The notes under the pieces are model-generated. The model was not told where the DNA came from and made no database searches. It saw only the letters and a list, made by a program, of their open reading frames with translations. The translations under genes were made by a program, and so were the position numbers. From an uncultured Rhizobiaceae group bacterium (GTDB lineage: Bacteria > Pseudomonadota > Alphaproteobacteria > Rhizobiales > Rhizobiaceae): a DNA stretch of 10,510 nucleotides. The DNA is taken from contig CAJQOR010000478.1 of NCBI GenBank assembly GCA_905479965.1, positions 1-10,510 of the forward strand, given 5' to 3'. Numbering within the stretch: position 1 is the first letter of the stretch; each line of letters starts with the position of its first letter. This document shows positions 1 through 7,061 of the stretch, piece by piece.

Positions 1-2
1 TT

Positions 3-83
3 GACTATCTCGCCAAAGTTATCACTGGCGTTAAATTCAAAGACGGAATTGAAACGACACTAAACAATCAGGTCGCTGCATGA
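3..83 (+). CDS. C-terminal end of an unidentified protein (partial)
   Basis: Frame 3 is open from the window edge and ends at TGA 81-83, giving 26 residues that start DYLAKVITG and end NNQVAA. The composition looks like real protein, and the stop overlaps an ATG at 80-82 in the ATGA arrangement used throughout this window, which supports a true gene end. Too little is present to name a family; a Gfo/Idh/MocA-type oxidoreductase tail is only a loose guess. It belongs to the left flank, whose relation to the rest of the window is uncertain because the LysR gene beside it is broken at about 118/119. Confidence 0.45.
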   Translation, partial: DYLAKVITGVKFKDGIETTLNNQVAA

Positions 84-484
84 CTGAAAAATCTCAAACA
101 CCAGATTTGACAATAACTCACCTCAGGGCGTTCTTCGATGAAGCTAGCGATTGTTTCCGTCATTAAGCGTTCACATAAAAAACGTGGGGCGCCAATTTTT
201 AAAACGCCAGAAAAACCGCTTTTTCCTAAGTCCACAAATTCAAGTGATCTCAAACGTGCTGAGCGTATCACGCGGCCCTGAGTGGATAATTCATAACCTA
301 TATCAGTCAGCCGCAAGGGCCGCTTAGTCCGTTTAAAAACCGGCATGCCAATACGAGCCTCTAACGTCGCGACCATTCTACTAAGCGCGGGTTGAGACAT
401 ATTTAACTCGTTAGCGGCGGCCTGGAACGTACCTTTATCGACGATGACAGACAGCTGTTCCAAGTGACGTGGATCTAAGAACAT
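68..484 (-). pseudogene. LysR-family transcriptional regulator, 3'-truncated (N-terminal fragment)
   Basis: The first ~65 residues are a clear LysR winged helix-turn-helix: FLDPRHLEQLSVIVDKGTF, then QAAANELNMSQPALSRMVATLE, then ARIGMPVFKR. The linker helix and start of the effector domain follow (GVLKIGAPRF at 93-102) up to IEERPEV at about residue 122. Family members are about 300 residues. Here the last 16 residues (SYCQIWCLRFFSHAAT) have no LysR character and are antisense to the + strand frames at 68-118. So roughly 180 residues of the ligand-binding domain are missing, and the break lies near 118/119. It is divergent from the TRAP operon, the usual position of a LysR activator of such an operon. 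A fragment could still bind DNA but should not sense a ligand. The start is ATG 484-482; no good Shine-Dalgarno is visible. Confidence 0.85.
80..166 (+). pseudogene. Start of an unidentified + strand gene, cut after about 13 codons
   Basis: An ATG at 80-82 overlaps the preceding stop (ATGA) and opens a 28-codon frame ending at TAA 164-166. Its first 13 codons (MTEKSQTPDLTIT, 80-118) lie on sequence that is not LysR; from about 119 the frame simply runs antisense through LysR coding sequence. The likely reading is the 5' end of a translationally coupled gene that loses its body at the junction near 118/119. The family is not recognisable from 13 residues. It may instead be a chance frame. Confidence 0.3.
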
Positions 485-561
485 ATCAAATACTTATATT
501 AATTTACCGAAATATTATTGGACTGATATATTGATATAGTCAATAGTTGACCTCTGATAGT

Positions 562-581
562 CATCTCCTTGCGAGGTGATG
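562..581 (+). promoter_or_regulatory. Small hairpin just upstream of dctP
   Basis: CATCTCCT (562-569) can pair with AGGTGATG (574-581) across a TGCG loop, with a single T:T mismatch. It would lie in the 5' leader of the TRAP operon and ends eight bases before the GGGAGG ribosome site. It could affect message stability or translation, or be part of a protein-binding dyad. Chance is possible for a stem this short. Confidence 0.3.
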
Positions 582-588
582 TATGTTT

Positions 589-594
589 GGGAGG
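589..594 (+). promoter_or_regulatory. Ribosome binding site that fixes the dctP start
   Basis: GGGAGG at 589-594 lies five bases before ATG 600-602. This strong Shine-Dalgarno favours ATG 600 over the in-frame GTG 576 and ATG 579, and ATG 600 also places the signal peptide at the very N-terminus. Confidence 0.8.
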
Positions 595-599
595 ACATA

Positions 600-1628
600 A
601 TGACATTCAATACAACGTTGTTGGGCCTAAGTGCCGCTTTAGTTATTTCCGCAACACCAACCATGGTGCAGGCGAAAACTCGATTAATCGTCAATTGCTT
701 TTGGCCATCTCAGCACTTCGTCTGCCAGAAAGTTCTACCCGGTTGGCTGGAAGAAGTTGAAAAAGTAACAGATGGCCGTGTTGTGGGTAACATTCCACCA
801 AAATCTGTTGCACCACCGCCTGAACAGCTTGGCTCTGTGGAAAAAGGTATTGTTGATGCAGCGGTTCAGTTTAATGGATTAATCGGGAATCGCGTCAATG
901 GTGCGCTGACAGCCATGCAGCCATTTGTAGGCTCGTTTAACGGGCCGGCAATGACACAAGCGGCATGGGAAACCCAAGAGCAATTCTATCCAAATGAATT
1001 TGATACTGTTGAGCTATTAGCGCAATGGGTGATAACACCAGGTCGATTATTCTCAACAACTGACACACCAGTTGTCACATTAAAGGATTTCACATCGCGT
1101 AAGGTTTGGGCGTTGCCTGGTCCACTTGCAAATATAGGTAAATCGCTTGGTGCTGGTGTTGTGTCGTCCCCTGCAGTGAAGTCCAATGAAATCATTTCAC
1201 GCGGTGTAGTTGATGCCCATTTAGGTCTTGGTGGCGATGCAATAAAAGCATTCCAAGTTGTACCATATTCAAAGTCCATGACGAAATTTTCAAAACCATT
1301 ATATACCACAACGTTTTCCTTTGTGATCAATAAGGGAAAATGGGCGGAAATATCAGAGGAAGATCAAGCAGCAATACGCGCCATCAGCCAAGAAAAAGTT
1401 GGTATGGCAGCCTCTGCAACATGGGATATGGTTAGTGGCTCTGTCTATGCAACATTTGATGAATTGAACATTGAAGTTGTTGATGCGGCTGCAGATCTTG
1501 AGACAGCGTTTATGGATGCCGCTAAGCCTATTACCGCCAATTGGGTTAAGAAAACCACCGAAGCTGGTATTGATGCAGATGCCGCACTAGAGTTTTATAA
1601 AAAACGCTTGGCGGAACTTAGTAAATGA
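600..1628 (+). CDS. dctP: TRAP transporter periplasmic solute-binding protein (DctP family)
   Basis: A 342-residue protein of usual DctP length. Residues 1-25 form a signal peptide (short polar start, hydrophobic LLGLSAALVISA core, probable cleavage after VQA), so it acts in the periplasm, capturing the substrate and delivering it to the DctQM membrane pair. The binding fold shows LPGWLEEVEKVTDGRV (46-61), then VEKGIVDAA (80-88), and LKDFTSRKVWALPGP (161-175); Arg167 aligns with the conserved arginine that holds a carboxylate in most TRAP binding proteins. NEIISRGVVDA (196-206) and the FSFVINKGKW element (239-248) are also typical. Mature Cys34 and Cys42 might form a disulfide. It overlaps dctQ by ATGA. 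The ligand is not readable from sequence; the downstream sulfatase suggests a small organic sulfate or related ester anion. Confidence 0.93.
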   Translation: MTFNTTLLGLSAALVISATPTMVQAKTRLIVNCFWPSQHFVCQKVLPGWLEEVEKVTDGRVVGNIPPKSVAPPPEQLGSVEKGIVDAAVQFNGLIGNRVNGALTAMQPFVGSFNGPAMTQAAWETQEQFYPNEFDTVELLAQWVITPGRLFSTTDTPVVTLKDFTSRKVWALPGPLANIGKSLGAGVVSSPAVKSNEIISRGVVDAHLGLGGDAIKAFQVVPYSKSMTKFSKPLYTTTFSFVINKGKWAEISEEDQAAIRAISQEKVGMAASATWDMVSGSVYATFDELNIEVVDAAADLETAFMDAAKPITANWVKKTTEAGIDADAALEFYKKRLAELSK

Positions 1629-2149
1629 CGGGATCCTCCCAGAGTTCAAGCGGTGTGAGACGGCTTTTTTATCGCTCGATCACAGCGCTTGAAACATTTT
1701 CAAGTTTGGTGATTTTCATCATGATGCTATTAACATTTGCAGATGTAATTGGGCGTTATGTTTTAAATAAGCCAATTTTTGGTGCATCTGAGATGATCTC
1801 GGCTCTTTTAGCTCTGGCCATTTTTTCTGGCCTTGGCGTCACCAATGCCCGTGATGAGCATATTATGGTTGAGTTATTTATTGAGCCGACAAGAAAACTT
1901 CTTAGCCCATTTATATATGAAATTGTCATTCAAGCATTTTCAGTAAGTGCAATGTTACTGATTGCTGTTGTGTTGTTTGAGCATGCGTTGGAATCCTATA
2001 CATTAAGCTCGCTAACAGTGGTGTTGGAATTACCGCTTTACTATGTCACCGGATCGATCGCATTTCTCGCGTTAATCAGTGTCATTTCCCAGATGATTGG
2101 TATCTTTTACAAATTCAATGATCTGCGTAACCCGGATGTGAAAAAATGA
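1625..2149 (+). CDS. dctQ: TRAP transporter small membrane subunit (DctQ family)
   Basis: A 174-residue inner-membrane protein with four predicted hydrophobic helices, starting around residues 24-41, 58-72, 100-120 and 140-160. The family motif DVIGRYVLNKPIFGASE follows the first helix, and DEHIMVELFIE lies after the second. DctQ is the small scaffold partner of the large subunit in Na+-driven TRAP import. Its ATG overlaps the dctP stop and its own stop overlaps the dctM ATG (both ATGA), so the three subunits are translationally coupled. Length and topology are normal and no defect is seen. Confidence 0.92.
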   Translation: MTGSSQSSSGVRRLFYRSITALETFSSLVIFIMMLLTFADVIGRYVLNKPIFGASEMISALLALAIFSGLGVTNARDEHIMVELFIEPTRKLLSPFIYEIVIQAFSVSAMLLIAVVLFEHALESYTLSSLTVVLELPLYYVTGSIAFLALISVISQMIGIFYKFNDLRNPDVKK

Positions 2150-3441
2150 TCACCGCTTTACTGGGTTTTGCAGCCTTAATTGCTTTGTGTTTTTTTGGCT
2201 TTCGCGTTGGTTTTGCAACATTAATTGTTGGGTTTGTTGGCTTTGCAATAGAGCGTGGGACGAGTGCCTCACTTGCTATGGTCGCGCAGCAAGTTGCCGA
2301 AGATGCGCAAAACTATAATCTCTCCGTGATACCACTGTTTATCTTAATGGGTATTTTCGTTTATCGCTCCAATATTAGTGATGATCTTTATGATGCAGCC
2401 TATGCCGCCCTGGGACGATTTAAAGGCGGGTTAGCGCTTGCGACCGTCATTGCGTGTGGCGGCTTCTCAGCCGTTTGTGGTTCAACATTGGCTACTGCCG
2501 CAACCATGTCAAAGGTTGCTATGCCTCAAATGAAGGGCTTTAAATACAAGGATAGTCTAGCCGCTGGTACAATTGCAGCAGGTGGGACGCTTGGCATTAT
2601 GATACCGCCTTCAGTTCCGCTTGTTATTTACGGCATCACCGCTGAGCAAGACATTGGTCTGTTGTTCATTGCAGGGATCCTACCGGGCATCTTATTGGTT
2701 CTTCTATTTTTGTTAGCTGTTATGATAACTGTATACCGTGACCCAAGTTCAGCGCCTGATGCTGCGGATTTAGATCCTGTCAGAAAGAAACAGGCTATTC
2801 GCGGTACACTTCCGGTACTTATTCTTTTTGTCATTGTGCTAGGTGGCATATATGGTGGTATTTTCACTGCAACAGAAGCATCCGGAATTGGTGCATTTGG
2901 CGCAGCCGTCATTGCCTTTTTGCGCGGTTACTTACGCAGCTATGAAGAATGGCGCAGCTGCCTTGTTGAAGCCGCAATAACAACCTCGAAAATTTTCATT
3001 GTTTTGTTTGGTGCCGTTGTGTTTGCACAATTTATTAATTTATCTGGCATGCCATATGATTTGCTGGATTTAGTCGATGAATTACAGATGGGCCCGTTGC
3101 AACTCGTTGCTTTTATTTGTTTTATTGCCTTGTTGATGGGTATGGTATTTGAATCGATCGGCATCGTTGTTCTGCTTGTTCCTGTGTTTTTACCAGCCGT
3201 TTCTATTCTTGGTGTTGATATGATCTGGTTTGGGATCATCATCGTGTTGGTGACTGAAATTGGGCTCATCACACCGCCGATCGGCATGAACGCATTCGTG
3301 GTAAAGTCGGTGTTGCCGGATGTGCGTTTGCTCGATATTTTCCGCGGTGTTGTGCCTTATATATTCGCTTTATTAATAGGGTTGTTGCTGGTGTTTTTCT
3401 TCCCATCAATTGCAACTTTCTTGCCTGAAATTTCTAGGTGA
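2146..3441 (+). CDS. dctM: TRAP transporter large membrane subunit (DctM family)
   Basis: A 431-residue very hydrophobic protein of normal DctM length, with about a dozen membrane segments forming the substrate and sodium channel of the TRAP importer. Diagnostic motifs are SVIPLFILMGIF (near 60-71), the glycine-rich GGTLGIMIPPSVPLVIYGI (near 145-163) and, in the second inverted half, GLITPPIGMNAFVVKS (near 368-383). These paired PP-containing loops are the family's pseudo-symmetric core. It begins in an ATGA overlap with dctQ and ends three bases before the sulfatase ATG. Intact. Confidence 0.95.
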   Translation: MITALLGFAALIALCFFGFRVGFATLIVGFVGFAIERGTSASLAMVAQQVAEDAQNYNLSVIPLFILMGIFVYRSNISDDLYDAAYAALGRFKGGLALATVIACGGFSAVCGSTLATAATMSKVAMPQMKGFKYKDSLAAGTIAAGGTLGIMIPPSVPLVIYGITAEQDIGLLFIAGILPGILLVLLFLLAVMITVYRDPSSAPDAADLDPVRKKQAIRGTLPVLILFVIVLGGIYGGIFTATEASGIGAFGAAVIAFLRGYLRSYEEWRSCLVEAAITTSKIFIVLFGAVVFAQFINLSGMPYDLLDLVDELQMGPLQLVAFICFIALLMGMVFESIGIVVLLVPVFLPAVSILGVDMIWFGIIIVLVTEIGLITPPIGMNAFVVKSVLPDVRLLDIFRGVVPYIFALLIGLLLVFFFPSIATFLPEISR

Positions 3442-3444
3442 TTT

Positions 3445-5037
3445 ATGACTGAAAAAATCAAAAATATTCTCTTCATTATGGCTGACCAATTACGGTGGGA
3501 TTACCTGTCATGTTATGGTCATCCCCATCTTGATACCCCCAATATTGATAAATTGGCTGCCAAAGGCGTGCGTTTTGACCGCGCTTATGTGCAGTCACCG
3601 GTTTGCGGACCTTCGCGTGCATCGTTTTACACTGGGCGAACCGTCTTTAGCCACGGCTCCACATGGAACAAGGTTCCTTTGCCAATTGGTGAATTAACGT
3701 TGGGGGATTATTTGCGTCCATTAGGTGTTACAACAGCTGTAGTGGGTAAAACCCATATGACCCCTGATAAAGAAGGCATGGCGCGGCTTGGTTTAAACAT
3801 GGAAACGGAGTTGGGATGCCTAATTGGCGAACCTGGATTTGATCCTTATGAGCGAGATGATGGATTGCATCCAACACCCGGATTACGCCTGCGTGGCGGT
3901 CAGCTTCGATATAATGATTATCTTAATGAACTTGGATATGAGGGTGAAAACCCATGGAACGATTTTGCCAATTCCGCTGAAGGACCCGATGGTGAAATTC
4001 TATCGGGGTGGGAATTAAAACATTCCTTGCTGCCTGCGCGTGTGAAAGAAGAGCATTCTGAGACAGCTTATATGACCAATCGTGCCATGAATTTTATATC
4101 TGAAATGGGCGATAAGCCGTGGCTTTGTCATTTAAGTTTTATCAAGCCACATTGGCCTTATATGGCGCCAGCGCCGTATCATAACATGTATGGGCCAGAG
4201 ACGTTTATTCCGGTTAAGCGGCATGAAAGTGAGAAAAATCTCAATAGCATCAACCCTGTCATGCAAGCGTTTCAATCTATGGAAGTGAGTGAAACTTTCT
4301 CAACACCTGGGGTGCGAGAAACGGTGTTGCCAGCCTATATGGGGTTGATTAAGCAAATTGACGATCATCTTGGACGGTTGTTTGATTGGCTTGAAGAAAC
4401 GGGAAAAGATAAAGAAACGATGATCGTCGTCACCTCAGATCATGGGGACTATTTGGGTGATCATTGGATGGGTGAAAAAGAATTGTTTCACGAAGAATCT
4501 GTGCGTGTTCCGATGATTATTTATGACCCACGAAATTGCGCAGACACCACCCGAGGAACAGTTTCGAACGCGATGGTGGAAGCTATCGACTTAGTGCCTA
4601 CATTTATGGAAGCCACAGATGCGCCTTCCGCATCTCATCGCATTGAAGGGTGTTCACTTGTGCCCTTGTTAAAGGGTGAGACACCAAGCGAGTGGCGCAA
4701 TGCAGTTTTCTCAGAGATTGATTATGCATTTTACGCAGCGCGTGAAACGTTAAATTTAGGTGCGTCTGAGGCGCGGGGATACATGATCCGAACCGAAGAT
4801 TGGAAATATGTTTATTTTAAAGGCTTCCCGCCGCAATTGTTTGATCTTAAAAACGATCCGGATGAATTTTACGATCTAGGGATTTCACCAGATCACGCGG
4901 AGATCAGATCAAAGATGTATGATCTATTGGTTCAGCGATTATTAGATCGCAAAAACCGTGTCACCATGAGTGATGAACAGGTTTTAGGTGTCCGGGCCGG
5001 TGAAGGAAGCAGTGGCATTAAAATTGGCAAGTGGTAG
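3445..5037 (+). CDS. Cytoplasmic sulfatase / phosphonate monoester hydrolase-like enzyme
   Basis: A 530-residue alkaline-phosphatase-superfamily hydrolase. The sulfatase signature CGPSRASFYTGR has Cys54, the residue a formylglycine-generating enzyme oxidises to the catalytic aldehyde hydrate, and Arg58. Other active-site candidates are Asp14 (in MADQ, where many sulfatases have DD), Lys102 and His104 (GKTHM), Lys234 and His236 (FIKPHWPY), Asp332 and His333 (TSDHGDYLGDH) and Lys345. The C-terminal DWKYVYFKGFPPQLFDLKNDP resembles the bacterial phosphonate monoester hydrolase/arylsulfatase group more than classical secreted arylsulfatases. There is no signal peptide (the start MTEKIKNILFI leads straight into the first core strand), so it acts in the cytoplasm. 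An AGGTGA ribosome site lies in the end of dctM and the gap is three bases, so it belongs to the TRAP operon and probably cleaves the imported substrate. Substrate unknown: sulfate ester, phosphonate or phosphate ester are all possible. Confidence 0.87.
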   Translation: MTEKIKNILFIMADQLRWDYLSCYGHPHLDTPNIDKLAAKGVRFDRAYVQSPVCGPSRASFYTGRTVFSHGSTWNKVPLPIGELTLGDYLRPLGVTTAVVGKTHMTPDKEGMARLGLNMETELGCLIGEPGFDPYERDDGLHPTPGLRLRGGQLRYNDYLNELGYEGENPWNDFANSAEGPDGEILSGWELKHSLLPARVKEEHSETAYMTNRAMNFISEMGDKPWLCHLSFIKPHWPYMAPAPYHNMYGPETFIPVKRHESEKNLNSINPVMQAFQSMEVSETFSTPGVRETVLPAYMGLIKQIDDHLGRLFDWLEETGKDKETMIVVTSDHGDYLGDHWMGEKELFHEESVRVPMIIYDPRNCADTTRGTVSNAMVEAIDLVPTFMEATDAPSASHRIEGCSLVPLLKGETPSEWRNAVFSEIDYAFYAARETLNLGASEARGYMIRTEDWKYVYFKGFPPQLFDLKNDPDEFYDLGISPDHAEIRSKMYDLLVQRLLDRKNRVTMSDEQVLGVRAGEGSSGIKIGKW

Positions 5038-5079
5038 TTGCTAAGATATTGATATCGCTACTTTTATAGACGAAAAAAT

Positions 5080-6006
5080 CTAGAGCTCGTTCGCCCATGG
5101 TGGGTTGGCACCTGATCTGGATACGGTGATAGCCGCAACTTTCGACGCAAATTTCATTGCCTGTTGGAGCTCATTATCGTTCAGATTTTTAAGTGCTGAT
5201 TTCGACAAAAGATCGAGTTCTGAAAGTTTTGCAAGCAAACCGCCATTAAAGCTATCACCCGCACCAACTGTGTCTGCAACTTTGACCTTTTCAATTGAAA
5301 TATCAACTGATTTGCCCTCACCATAGAAGCCAGTTGATCCATCTTCACCTTTGGTAAGAACGACCAATGATACGCCTGCATTTAAAATCATGTGCGCAGC
5401 AGAATTTAACGACGTCGCATCTGGATAAATCCAGCTTAGATCTTCATCTGAAATTTTAACAATGTCGCAAACGCTGAAGAGTTTATCCAAACGCGCTCTA
5501 TACTTTGCCTCATCTGAAATGAATGTAGTGCGAATATTTGGATCAAGCATGATAACTGAACTATCAGCCATTTTGGATGCTAGTGCCGCATAGCTTTCAC
5601 CAGATGGTTCGCTTGCCAGGCTTATGCCACCAAAATAATAGGCGGATGCAGGCTCATCAATTGATAGAAAATCTTCATACTGAACCATACGGCCCGCTGA
5701 ATTTTCATCAAAGAACGAATAGGATGCTTGCCCATCCATAAGTTCGACAAAGGCTAGCGTTGTCGGACGTGTACTTCTCACTAACTGCGATGTGTCCACT
5801 TTGCTGGTTTTTAAGTCTCTAACCAGCTGGTGACCAAACATGTCTTCTGAGACGCCGGAAATAAGTCCAACGTCTGCCCCAAGTCGCCCAAGCGTGATCG
5901 CTGTATTAAAAATCGCGCCGCCAGAATGTGGTACAAATGCTGTCTGATCGTCATCAATGCCAGTGGCAATCATGTCGACCAGAGCTTCGCCACAGCAAAT
6001 GATCAT
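5080..6006 (-). CDS. mtlZ: PfkB-family sugar kinase, probable fructokinase
   Basis: A 308-residue ribokinase/PfkB-fold kinase that phosphorylates a sugar with ATP; in this context fructose made by the adjacent polyol dehydrogenase is the likely substrate. The N-terminal PfkB signature spans SGGAIFNTAITLGRLG (28-43) with GLISGVSEDMFG after it, and the C-terminal signature is DTVGAGDSFNGG (245-256), with Asp251 as catalytic base and GAGD forming the anion hole. Short N-terminus (MIICCGEALVDMI) and length are normal. Its ATG overlaps the stop of the ABC ATPase gene (ATGA), so it is the last gene of the polyol operon. The name follows the mtlZ fructokinase of Rhodobacter and Pseudomonas mannitol operons; specificity for another ketose cannot be excluded. 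Confidence 0.85.
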   Translation of the reverse strand: MIICCGEALVDMIATGIDDDQTAFVPHSGGAIFNTAITLGRLGADVGLISGVSEDMFGHQLVRDLKTSKVDTSQLVRSTRPTTLAFVELMDGQASYSFFDENSAGRMVQYEDFLSIDEPASAYYFGGISLASEPSGESYAALASKMADSSVIMLDPNIRTTFISDEAKYRARLDKLFSVCDIVKISDEDLSWIYPDATSLNSAAHMILNAGVSLVVLTKGEDGSTGFYGEGKSVDISIEKVKVADTVGAGDSFNGGLLAKLSELDLLSKSALKNLNDNELQQAMKFASKVAAITVSRSGANPPWANEL

Positions 6007-7061
6007 GAAATGCGTTTCTCACTTGCTTCATCAAAGTAGTGAACACGATCAGCATCCACTTTGAAATGCATCAGATCGCCACGTGAAAATTCTGCGAAAT
6101 GTTCCGTTTTCACAATGAACTCAGATTTATCATCGCGGATTAAGTGAGCAATGATATGGTCACCAAGCTGCTCAATCAATTCAAGTTTTCCGCTGATAAC
6201 AGCTTCTGATTTTTCACATGTTGTAAGATGCTCAGGACGTATACCAACTACGACACCATTTTGAGGTGCTTCTTGCAGATCACCAACACCTTTTTCTCCG
6301 CCGATTGAGATAGTTTTTCCAGACACTTCTGAACTGAAGATGTTCATTGCCGGGCTACCGATAAACTGTGCAACAAACAGATTGTCAGGTTTGCCGTAAA
6401 GATCCATTGGTTTGCCAACTTGCTCAACATGTCCAAGACGCAAGACAACGATCTTATCGGCAAGGGTCATCGCTTCAACCTGATCATGCGTTACATAGAC
6501 CATGGTTGATCCAAGACGCTCATGAAGACGCGCAATCTCTAGGCGAGTTTGACCACGAAGAGCTGCATCAAGGTTCGACAATGGCTCATCAAATAAGAAC
6601 ACCTCAGGCTCGCGAACAATAGCTCGTCCAATGGCAACGCGTTGGCGTTGACCCCCCGATAAAGCCCGAGGCGTCCTATCTAAATAATCGACGATATCAA
6701 GCACTTTAGCGGCTTGCTGTACGCGACGATCAATCTCTTCTTTTGGTGTTTTGGCCTGCTTAAGACCAAATGCCATATTGTTATAAACAGTCATATGCGG
6801 GTAAAGCGCGTAGGTTTGGAACACCATGGCTATACCACGTTTTGAAGGGGCTACCTCATTAACAACCCGATCACCAATTGAAATATCACCACCTGAAATT
6901 TCTTCAAGACCAGCAATCATGCGCAGCAATGTAGATTTACCGCAGCCTGAAGGGCCAACAAAAACGACAAACTCACCGTCTTCAATATCGAGATCCACCC
7001 CATGCATGACCTCAATATCACCATAGGACTTAATCACATTTCTGATTGTTAAACCGGCCAT
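6003..7061 (-). CDS. smoK: ABC importer ATPase for polyols (MalK/UgpC/SmoK type)
   Basis: A 352-residue ATP-binding subunit of a CUT1 carbohydrate importer, acting on the cytoplasmic face of the membrane. All ATPase motifs are intact: Walker A GPSGCGKST (36-44), Q-loop Gln82 in VFQTYALYPHM, signature LSGGQRQR (134-141), Walker B VFLFDEP (154-160) with LSNLDA after it, and switch His192 in YVTHDQ. The C-terminal ~115 residues are the MalK-like regulatory domain (VVGIRPEHL, then EQLGDHIIAHL). The start MAGLTIRNV is the usual one for the family and lies inside the last codons of the dehydrogenase gene (13-base overlap). It would energise the SmoG-like permease encoded upstream. Because such ATPases are often shared between importers, it may remain useful even if that permease is broken. 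Confidence 0.9.
   Translation of the reverse strand: MAGLTIRNVIKSYGDIEVMHGVDLDIEDGEFVVFVGPSGCGKSTLLRMIAGLEEISGGDISIGDRVVNEVAPSKRGIAMVFQTYALYPHMTVYNNMAFGLKQAKTPKEEIDRRVQQAAKVLDIVDYLDRTPRALSGGQRQRVAIGRAIVREPEVFLFDEPLSNLDAALRGQTRLEIARLHERLGSTMVYVTHDQVEAMTLADKIVVLRLGHVEQVGKPMDLYGKPDNLFVAQFIGSPAMNIFSSEVSGKTISIGGEKGVGDLQEAPQNGVVVGIRPEHLTTCEKSEAVISGKLELIEQLGDHIIAHLIRDDKSEFIVKTEHFAEFSRGDLMHFKVDADRVHYFDEASEKRIS

Larger units (their letters stand above)
485..599. promoter_or_regulatory. Divergent control region between lysR and the TRAP operon
   Basis: This AT-rich gap of about 115 bases should hold both promoters and the LysR operator. Visible elements: an imperfect dyad at 521-541 with outer arms GACT (521-524) and AGTC (538-541) around AT-rich sequence, a plausible LysR-type site; on the - strand TATAAG at 498-493, a possible -10 only 8 bases before the lysR ATG, which with the absent Shine-Dalgarno would fit a leaderless message; and on the + strand TTGATA (531-536), a possible but unpaired -35. 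None is decisive. Confidence 0.4.

Noticed and set aside
80..94. Repeat of ATGACTGAAAAA between the left-flank gene start and the sulfatase start (3445)
   Set aside because: Both encode the common start MTEK; the sequences diverge at once afterwards, so shared ancestry or recombination is not supported.
576..599. Earlier in-frame GTG 576 or ATG 579 start for DctP
   Set aside because: It would add eight residues (MMYVWEDI) before the signal peptide and ignore the strong GGGAGG site before ATG 600.
986..1330. A 114-codon - strand open frame
   Set aside because: It is antisense to the well-supported DctP gene and has no ribosome site or family features.
5045..5056. Palindrome GATATTGATATC in the convergent gap as a terminator
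   Set aside because: AT-rich five-base arms with a two-base loop and no T-run; too weak.
5073..5078. Run of six A (T on the - strand) after the kinase stop as an intrinsic terminator
   Set aside because: Only a six-base GAGCTC palindrome precedes it; no GC-rich stem of useful length.
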